Of a DNA stretch of 64,000 nucleotides, positions 57,160 through 64,000 are shown in pieces. Location of the stretch: NCBI GenBank assembly GCA_963513935.1, contig OY740765.1, forward strand, positions 73,391,718 through 73,455,717. The letters are read 5' to 3'. Both the position numbers and the translations under genes were made by a program. This DNA is from Aphrophora alni. Its lineage: Eukaryota; Arthropoda; Insecta; Hemiptera; Aphrophoridae. How positions within the stretch are numbered: position 1 is the stretch's first letter; every line of letters begins with the position of its first letter. The notes below the pieces were generated by a model. It saw only the letters and a program-made list of their open reading frames with translations, did no database searches and was not told the origin of the DNA.

Positions 57160-58590
57160 ATGGCCTCTACAATTATAAACGTCACACCGGGAAGTGAAAA
57201 CATACAACTTTCGGCATCGTCCGAAGAGTCTGTGTGCGTAAGCAAAAGGCGAAGTTTAAACGTAAGGATCCAGGGACTTGCTCCCAGATTCCTTATTGTC
57301 CAGCACAGTACTGAGGGGTCAGATCTGTCAAAGATTTCCCCCTTTGTTATTAATAAAGCTATAACTGGTGCTGCAGGAATAGTTCCTTCCATTAGAAAAC
57401 TGAGAAATGGGACTTTATTAGTGCAGACTGACTGATAAACATAGTCACTCTTTATTAAAATTGAAGTCCTTTTTCGATGTTGTTAACATGTTAGTTGAAT
57501 CTCACAAGGGTTTGAATTCTTCTAGAGGTGTTATTTCCTGTTGTGACCTATTGAACGATAGTTCAGATAAAATAAAGAAAGAGCTCGCTGAATAGCACAT
57601 TACTAATGTTGAAAGAATTTTTCGTACAGAAAATGGCGAGAAAAAACCAACTGGCTCTTTAATATTGACATTTGCTGTACCCAATCTTCCTCAGCGAATG
57701 TTTGCTGGATTATACAGTCTAACTGTTAGACTTACATTCCAAATCCAAGGCGTTGTTTCCGATGCCAAGGATTTCGACATGTTACAGCACTTGCTCCAAA
57801 GAGGAAGTGTGTGGACAGTGTGCCATTAAAGGTCACAAAAGCGAAGGTTGCAATATCGAAGCAAAGTGTGCAAATTTTGACGGCGACCATCCTGCATGTT
57901 CACCGAAATGCCCAAAATATAAAATTGAGAAGGTAATTTTAGAAATTGTTGCCAAAGAGAAACTTCCTTTCCAGAAGCTAGGAAGGTATATAGGCAAATA
58001 TCTGCTTTACCTCCTACCGTAGGAAAATCTTACGCAAACGCGACATGAACCCCAGCTTCGAATTCATGTAAGGAACTGGGTGAGATGGTTCATTTACTTT
58101 CAAGCAAATAAAGCAATTAATAGCAGTCCAAAACGGTACTTGTGTTAACTTGCCTTCTTCTTCTAACGTTGACTTCCGTGCTAAATCTACAAAGCCTATT
58201 CTACCAAGGCTAAATCTGCACCTTCGGCACTAAAAAAACCTCAAATTACCACCGACAACAGGACAGCTAATTAAACCAAAATCGCAATCAGTGTCAGTTC
58301 TAACAAAATCTTTGTCTTTTGTTAAAGTCCAGAATAAAAATTCTCAAGGCAAGCCCAACACACTATTGGGTGTTACAAAGTTCCCACAAATCCAAAATAA
58401 AGTTGGGGTGGGTTCTTCAAAACCCCTCCCAAAAAAACTCGAGTGTCTACCAAGTCTTCAACTACTGATATTCGAGTTGTTGAGGTTGCTATGGAGCTTG
58501 ACCCTGAAATATCTAAAATTGAAACTAAATTTAAATCACCTGACGGTCTTTCAAGCCAGGTGGGCGGAAATAATGATACATGTCTAAACC
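57160..58590 (+). pseudogene. Non-LTR ORF1 (gag-like), frameshifted
   Basis: Frame pieces: from ATG 57160, PRFLIVQHSTEGSDLSKISP then FVINKAITGAAGIVPSIRKL and NGTLLVQT. Then LNSSRGVISCCDLLNDSSDK with ERIFRTENGEKKPTGSLILT and FAVPNLP (57510-57680). Then a zinc-knuckle region with CGQCAIKGHKSEGC and CANFDGDHPACSPKCP (57803-57925). This order (LSP..I.KGI.G.AG..K.I..LR.G.LLV, then G.LILTF..P.LP, then CCHC knuckles) is the ORF1 plan of I/Nimb/Jockey elements. ORF1 binds the element RNA. At least three frame breaks are present. Confidence 0.8.
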
Positions 58591-58647
58591 CTTTTTAATT
58601 GTTAATGAATCCATTTATATTAATTATTTTATATCTCATCATTAAAT

Positions 58648-61600
58648 ATGGCCGGAAATTTAAACTTGAATAGGGTGATACAATAGAACATTAACGGTGT
58701 GAGATGTCTTCTACGTTATATATCCCCTTTAATAATTTGTCTGCAAAAAACTCATCTCCATCAACCTGTCTCATTTAGTTTGATGGGGTTTTCAGTTTTT
58801 CTTACTGATTTTGTCACTGCACACAGAGCTAAAGGTGGAGTGGCAATACTTGCCCACTACTCCATCTGTGGTACGTCTGTGAACCTTAGGACTTCATTCA
58901 AGCAGTAGCAATAACGACCACTACACTATATAAAATGACAATTTGTTGTTTGTATTTGCCACCTAATATCAAGTTTGTGGATATGGAACTGATCGAACTG
59001 TTACCCGCCCCATTTATTTATGGTGGGTGATTTTAATGCTCACCATTATACTTGGGGATCAAATACCTGCAGCCCTAGAGGGAACCGTATTACAGGATTC
59101 GATTCAATTTAGATTTAATTCTGCTCAATGATGGGTCTCCATCTCATCTGGCGGCTTCTACATGTGGTTGGACAACTGTCGATTTGTCATTTTATAGCCC
59201 TAGTCTTGCCACTAAATATGAGTGGTCCATTCTATCTAATACTTACAGTATTGATCACGCTCCTGTGAACCATACATTTCCTGACTTCTCACACTATAAA
59301 GAACGTCTTCCCAGATGGATTTTGCGTAAAGCAAAATGGGAAAGTTTCACTAGTTAATTTGTTTCACCTATTTATAATAATAAAGTTCCTATTAATGAAT
59401 CAGTAGAGTATTTTGCGGAAGCACTCCTTACAGCAGCGAACAACAACATTCCGAAAACGTCGACGAGTCCACCGGTTCCGTGGTGGAACGACGAATGTAG
59501 TGACGCTCTCCGTTTACGTCATAAAGCGCTAAGGAAGTTTAATCGAAGACCTACTTGTGAAAACCTTGAAAGGTATAAAATTCTACGAGCCAAAGCTCGT
59601 TGAGTGTTTAGGCATAGTAGAAAGGAATCATGGACTTCAGTACATTGACACAATATCAAGAACCACACTCACGTCAACGGTGTGGAAGAAGTTAAGTTCT
59701 GTTTATGGTCCTCCTCCCTCTGCTCCCTTTTTGGGACTTAAGCTGGGGGATGGAGCTTTGACTTCAAATAACTATGAATTTGCTAATGTTTTTGGCTCAT
59801 CATTTGCTAACTTTTCTTCAAATACTACTTACAGCGATGTTTTTGTGTTTTGTAAAATATCTCAAGAATCGATACCTTTTACAATAGGTCTGTCAGAAGA
59901 CTCACCATTAAATACTCCATTTTCCTTACCGGAATTAGAGTCTACTATGTTTTCAGGACGGGATTCCGCTACAGGCCCAGACAGCATAGTTTATTCTATG
60001 ATCAAAAACCTCCCAACTTTGGTGAAGCTGACTCTCCTTAAAATATACAATTGTATATTCGAGGAGCAATGTTTTCCCGAGGCTTGGTTGGAGACTATAG
60101 TAATACCTCTTCTAAAACCAGGTAAAGAAAAAACCTAGCCAGGACCGTTCCATTTCTCTTACTAGTGTGCTCTGCAAGCTAGTAAAGAGAATGGTCAATC
60201 AGCGCCTTGTTTGGTAGCTCGAGAGTAACCGGCTGCTTTGTAATGAACAATGTGGCTTTAGGCAGGGTCGTTCATCTACCGATCACCTTGTTTTTTTAGA
60301 GTCTGCCATACAAAATGTCTTTTTCTTGCATCAGACACTGGTTGCAGTGTTTTTTGAACTGGAAAAGGCCTATGATATGGCTTGGCGAAGAGGTATTCTG
60401 AATACTTTAAAATCACAGGGTATAAATGGTAATATTTTTGGTTATATAAAAAACTTCCTTAGCAACAAATATTTCAGAGTGCGTGTTGGAACTATGTTGT
60501 CTGATCGTTATCATTTAGAGATAACGACACAGGTGTCCCACAGGGTAGTGTGTTGAGTGTGACCCTGTTTGCTGTGGCAATCAACAGCATTACCGCTAAT
60601 GTGCAGTGCCCTGTCCGCTCTTCTCAATTTGTTGATGATTTTGCAATATACGTGGCTACTTAAGGTATGACAACTGCCGAAAGAGTGCTTCAACTTGTAA
60701 TTAATAGACTGCAATCTTGGTCAAGATTGACAGGATTCAAGTTCTCTGCTTCCAAGACGCAATGCATTGCTTTTAGTCATCCATCAGCCTTTATTATTTC
60801 TTAACGGAACATAACTTCAAACTACTATAACTGCTAAATATTTAGGCCTAATATTTGATCATAGACTTTCTTGGATTCCACAATGATCTAATCTGAAAAC
60901 AGTGTGCAATAAAATACTTGACATGTTACGTGTTATCAGAAGTTCTCGGTGGGGAAACGATAGGAACTGTATCCTACGTTTTTATCGTGCTGTTGTTCGA
61001 TTGCTCCATAATCTACCCATCCGCAAGACCATCAGCTATTAAGAAGCTTGATTTGATACATAACTCCACACTGCGTATTGTTTCTGGAGCATTTCGTTCG
61101 AGCCCAGTTTCTAGTTTATAGTTTACATGCTGAGACTGGTGAACCGTCTCTTACTCAACGAAGACACCAACTACCAATAACATATATTTGTAGTCTGCGC
61201 TCCAAACCGTATCATCTGGCTTACGACATAGTATTTAAAAATCCCTTGGGTGATAGATATAAATGTCGTCAAAATTGTACTGCTCCATTCGGCATTAAAC
61301 CATTTAGAATCCTTGACAATTTGGGCCTTGTACTTCCTCCAATGAATGAGAATACTCCATGTTGTATTGCTCCATGGCTTATTCAAATGCCAACTTTTGA
61401 TTTTTCACTATCCAGGTTCATCAAGCACAATACTCCTGATGTAGTATATTGTCAGGAGTTTCACTATATCTTGATGAATACCCTCTAGTGAAATTATTTT
61501 CACAGATGGTTCTAAACTGAATAATAAAGTCGGTTGCACATATTACTCACCCGGTTAGACGTATATGTATGGATTACCCTCAGCTTATAGTGTATTTTCT

Positions 61601-62295
61601 GCCAAACTCTTTGCTATTTTGAAAGGCCTTAATACCATTCCATCTGGTTTCCATCACTATCTTTTATGTTCCGATTCCAAAAGTGCTTTACAGTCTATCC
61701 AGGATATTTATTCTAAGAATCCCTTGGTTGAAGATAATCTGTGTTCCATACACAGACTTCAACTATGGGACGTCGGAGTATCATTTTGCTGGATACCTGG
61801 GCATTGAGGAATTTCAGGAAACGCAAAAGCAGACGAAGCAGCAAAGGAAACTACAATTCAGATACCAGTCACACATCGCGTTTTGGTATCTGACTTTGTA
61901 TCAGTCAGATACAGTTAAAATTATTTTGCATAGGCAGTGGGAAGAAGAGTGGACAAATACAGAGTCCAATAAGCTGAGGGAAGTTAAAGATACTGTCCGT
62001 CCGTTGAATTCATCCATATGTGCCAGTCGTCGAGAGGAAGTGGTGGTTACCCGTGTTCGTATTGATCATTCCATGATCAGTCATGGATTTGTGATGGAAC
62101 AGGGGAATCCGTCATAATGCCCATTTTGTCAAGGTGTGTTGTCAATAAAACACAATGAATGTGTTATGTTAAAGAGGTGTGCAACGAACTTTTGCATTAC
62201 CTAATTCCATTCAGGCGATTTTGGGGGATTATGCTCAGATCCTTGATGGGGTATTGTCCTTTTTGTGTCGTCTGAAAATGATTGATCAAATTTAA
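58648..62295 (+). pseudogene. Non-LTR ORF2: endonuclease, RT and RNase H, frameshifted
   Basis: EN: MAGNLNLNRVIQ, stop, NINGVRCLL near 58648; ICLQKTHL; KGGVAILAHYS; VGDFNAHHYTWGSNTCSPRG near 59022; LLNDGSPSHLAAST; SIDHAPV. RT: RDSATGPDSIVYSMIKNLPT near 59965; VFFELEKAYDMAWRRGIL near 60346, where the usual catalytic Asp of motif A is Glu; GVPQGSVLS near 60532; QFVDDFAIYV near 60627. RNase H: FTDGSKL near 61500; FSAKLFAI near 61596, with the usual catalytic Glu replaced by Lys; LLCSDSKSALQSI near 61663; SFCWIPGH near 61784. A terminal region TRVRIDHSMISHGFVM...CPFCQ follows. Many stops and shifts. Confidence 0.9.
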
Positions 62296-62324
62296 AGCAA
62301 ATTTTCGATTCCATTATTGCAGAG

Positions 62325-62500
62325 CCTCTTTACAGCTGTGTAATATTTTGTGTTTTATAATATAAAATTCTATCTTTCATAAGTCGTTGCAGGGTCCTTT
62401 TACAGCCCTGTAATATTTTTTACAATTGTTATTAATTAGAATTTATCGTAGTTTGTAAAGGTTAACTTGTTGCAGGGCCATTTTACAGCCTTGTGATATA
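62325..62500 (+). repeat. Three-copy motif in the 3' region of the non-LTR element
   Basis: TTGCAGAGCCTCTTTACAGC (about 62318), TTGCAGGGTCCTTTTACAGC (about 62387) and TTGCAGGGCCATTTTACAGC (about 62470), each followed by C(C/T)(T/G)TGTAATAT or a variant. Spacing is about 70-83 bp. Possibly a signal for 3' end recognition by the RT, which is inference. Confidence 0.75.
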
Positions 62501-62580
62501 TTATGTTGTTGTTGTTTATTTTGTTTATCTAGTTTTTGTTTTGTTATTGTTTTTAATATTATTTCTAAGTTGTTAAAGTA

Positions 62581-62904
62581 ATGGCATCTTCTTGCAAAAA
62601 TTTTGAAGGCGATAATGACCGAAATGGTTTTTCGCCCCCAAATCAAGAACTGGAACTTTCTATCAAATTGCAAAAAATGAATTTAGATGAAAAGGAATTA
62701 AGAAATATTTCAAAGTTAAATAAAAATTTACAGATAACAACAATCGTTGGTATTTTAACTACAACTTTATTTAACTTGATTATCATAGTGGTGCTATATA
62801 TGGCTTATAGATATTTAAGAAAACCTGCTGTAACTTCGGATGTAAATCTGCCAACCCCCAAAGCTCTGTTTAGGGATGGTCCCGAAACATCCCTTAGTCA
62901 GTAG
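62581..62904 (+). CDS. 107-residue single-span membrane protein ORF, unknown
   Basis: An intact ATG-to-TAG frame placed directly after the decayed non-LTR element. An in-frame TAA at 62566 precedes the ATG, so this start is the first possible. Residues 1-48 are charged (MASSCKNFEGDNDRNGFSPP, then LQKMNLDEKELRNISKL, possibly a short amphipathic helix). Residues about 53-77 (TTIVGILTTTLFNLIIIVVL plus YMAYR) form one clear membrane span. A short tail of about 28 residues with prolines follows. There is no N-terminal signal peptide. A TATAAATAG at 62939 and AATAAA at 63101 lie downstream. I do not recognise a family. It may be an extra ORF of a retroelement, the C-terminal end of an LTR-element envelope-like gene, a captured host gene, or chance. 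Confidence 0.4.
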   Translation: MASSCKNFEGDNDRNGFSPPNQELELSIKLQKMNLDEKELRNISKLNKNLQITTIVGILTTTLFNLIIIVVLYMAYRYLRKPAVTSDVNLPTPKALFRDGPETSLSQ

Positions 62905-63100
62905 GATTTATTGTTGTTTTAGCAAGTAAACATCGATTATAAATAGAGGTAGTCATCTATTGTACAGTTAGATCTTAGTAGTTGACTCAGACCATAGTAA
63001 CATGTTTCCGTGTACTTAAGTGAATATTATTGTAAAACGTAAAACCAATATTTTGTTATATTATAATAAGAGAATGTCATTGTATATATGTCATTGTAAT

Positions 63101-63106
63101 AATAAA
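63101..63106 (+). promoter_or_regulatory. AATAAA polyadenylation signal candidate
   Basis: AATAAA 197 bp after the stop of the 107-residue ORF, followed by AACTGTTTTAAACAACCG. It could end a transcript of that ORF or mark the 3' region of a retroelement. AATAAA is frequent in such AT-rich DNA, so the evidence is weak. Confidence 0.3.
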
Positions 63107-63178
63107 ACTGTTTTAAACAACCGAATGAACCGAAACCGGATCATTGTATACCATTTTTATCTCCACTAGGAATGTTAA

Positions 63179-63293
63179 AATTAAAATGAGTATATTGTTC
63201 CGCCTTTCCCAGCTTTGTTAATCTCACATTTGTTGACACATTTTGGATATACACCATTATTCAAAATACTTGAACAATGTACTCATTTTAATT
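63179..63293. mobile_element. Small inverted-repeat element (MITE-like), 115 bp
   Basis: ATTAAAATGAGTATATTGTTC at the left (from 63180, minus one base) and GAACAATGTACTCATTTTAA at the right are inverted repeats of about 20 bp with one mismatch. The interior of about 70 bp has no coding sequence. AT-rich flanks prevent a sure target duplication call. Confidence 0.55.
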
Positions 63294-63409
63294 ATAATAA
63301 TAATTTAGTATAGATAAATTTTACATGTTGTGGCACGTGGCAATATCTAGGATTCCTGTCACATCAAACATTATATAGTAGAGGGAATTTAAAATATAAA
63401 AGTAGTATA

Positions 63410-63959
63410 ACTGGGAAGTTGAATTTTTTGGTTTTTTTATTTTTATACATGCAACTGATGGGAAGCTGAAAAAATTAGCAAAATCTGATTGGAACTTCGC
63501 TAGAAAAGTGCATTTTTTATGGATTTTGATTGCATTTAAGCTATACTATTTTTTAAATATCTCCGGCTCTATTGGTCATTTTAAAATACCAACTATGGCC
63601 GTAATTTATTTTTTTTTGCAAATTTTTCTACAGATCGTGAAGATTTGATGATTCCTACTTACCCCATTTGTTGCATTATTAGTGGGAAAAAACTTAAATC
63701 CAGAAATTCGAATTTTTTTGAGGTTAGGAAGTACTATTAATGTTACTGTACCCTACCATTTCAATATTACCTTCATTTCTGAGTATTTTCATTTTTTAAA
63801 TTATTCTATGACCTATAGAGCCGGAGATATTTAAAAGATAGTGTAGCGATGAACTCAAAATGCACTTTTCTGGCTAAACTCCAGTCCAATTTTGCTATTA
63901 AAAAAAAAAAATTTTTTGTTTTCTACTCAGTTGCATGTACAAAAAATCAACTTCCCAGT
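63410..63959. mobile_element. Foldback (hairpin) MITE, 550 bp with long inverted repeats
   Basis: Starts ACTGGGAAGTTGA and ends TCAACTTCCCAGT, with TA on both sides (63408-63409, 63960-63961). The inverted arms extend inward at least to CCGGCTCTATTGGTCAT (about 63563-63580) and ATGACCTATAGAGCCGGAG (about 63808-63827), so each arm is about 170 bp or more with mismatches. The core is AT-rich and non-coding. TA duplication suggests a Tc1/mariner or pogo-type mobiliser. Confidence 0.85.
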
Positions 63960-64000
63960 TACATCACTTTTCATCAATTTTTTGGACTAATTTACCTTTA

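Larger units (their letters stand above)
56420..62570 (+). mobile_element. I/Nimb-like non-LTR retrotransposon, long but decayed
   Basis: Layout on the + strand: 5' region with two related GC-richer units (56424-56655), ORF1 with gag-type and zinc-knuckle remains (57160-58590), ORF2 with APE-type endonuclease, RT and RNase H remains (58648-62295), then a 3' region with a threefold repeated motif (62325-62500). An RNase H after the RT and a gag of this style fit the I/Nimb group. Numerous frameshifts and stops make it inactive. No clear poly-A tail or target duplication was found, so both limits are approximate. Confidence 0.85.
52839..64000 (+). other. Nipped-B intron, over 11.1 kb, not closed in window
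   Basis: No sequence matching the next NIPBL segment is seen down to 64000. The intron contains TTAA repeat copy E, a Ty3/gypsy pol fragment, an I/Nimb-like retrotransposon, a membrane-protein ORF with a poly-A signal, and two inverted-repeat elements. The stretch 55370-55690 and the segment 63300-63405 show nothing recognisable. Confidence 0.8.

Noticed and set aside
52839..64000. Next Nipped-B exon (segment following QYHG in the family)
   Set aside because: I looked for a phase-1-compatible exon encoding the conserved next segment, with its ALLRSLFTVG-like stretch, and found none. It is probably beyond the window.
1..64000. tRNA, rRNA or CRISPR arrays
   Set aside because: No tRNA-like A/B box pair with a cloverleaf, no rRNA-like conserved block and no regularly spaced identical repeats were noticed. 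A tRNAscan/Infernal run would decide.

Overview
This looks like an AT-rich animal nuclear genome, most likely an insect or other arthropod. The evidence is a vertebrate-like Nipped-B/NIPBL protein split by very long introns, an abundance of pogo/Tigger, piggyBac-type, Penelope-like and I/Nimb-like elements, and a DUF7869-type reading frame of a kind common in insect genomes. The species cannot be named from the sequence alone.

One host gene runs through the whole window on the + strand: the central part of Nipped-B (NIPBL/Scc2), the cohesin loader. I can place eleven consecutive internal coding exons: 3740-3975, 7882-8088, 8165-8380, 14403-14588, 18547-18787, 20049-20347, 28321-28566, 28657-28783, 29834-30003, 43839-44093 and 52604-52838. 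All have AG/GT borders, compatible phases and no stop codon. Together they hold 2418 nt, about 806 codons. The 5' end of the gene lies before the window and the 3' exons (most of the C-terminal domain) lie after it. Introns range from 76 bp to 13.8 kb, and the last one is longer than 11.1 kb.

Almost everything else is mobile DNA inside those introns. (i) A family of non-coding elements flanked by TTAA occurs five times (1-2729, about 9183-13582, 30427-32558, 36095-39530, about 53460-55366). The fourth copy is a 3.4 kb palindrome. (ii) pogo/Tigger elements: a deletion derivative (266-1071), a nested derivative (9678-12530), a decayed full-length copy (23886-26186), a remnant (27114-28102), a copy broken by an insertion (from 44895), and a nearly intact copy with one frameshift (49303-51453). 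(iii) A 698 bp piggyBac-type derivative (34936-35633). (iv) A Penelope-like element (about 32750-34500) with GIY-YIG endonuclease, a hammerhead-like 3' motif, and an inverted 5' half of its RT. (v) A family of short repeats with a hammerhead-like core (about 7430, 19330, 20640-20860, 23060). (vi) A long, decayed I/Nimb-like non-LTR retrotransposon (about 56420-62570), a Ty3/gypsy pol fragment upstream of it, and an intact 107-codon ORF with one membrane segment downstream. (vii) Non-LTR RT tails near 4.2, 19.5 and 43.2 kb, and a decayed DUF7869-like frame near 47 kb.

The gene works through the spliced Nipped-B product. The mobile elements do not cooperate with it; they explain intron length. 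Because they lie inside a transcribed gene, the palindrome and the inverted-repeat elements would be present in Nipped-B pre-mRNA.
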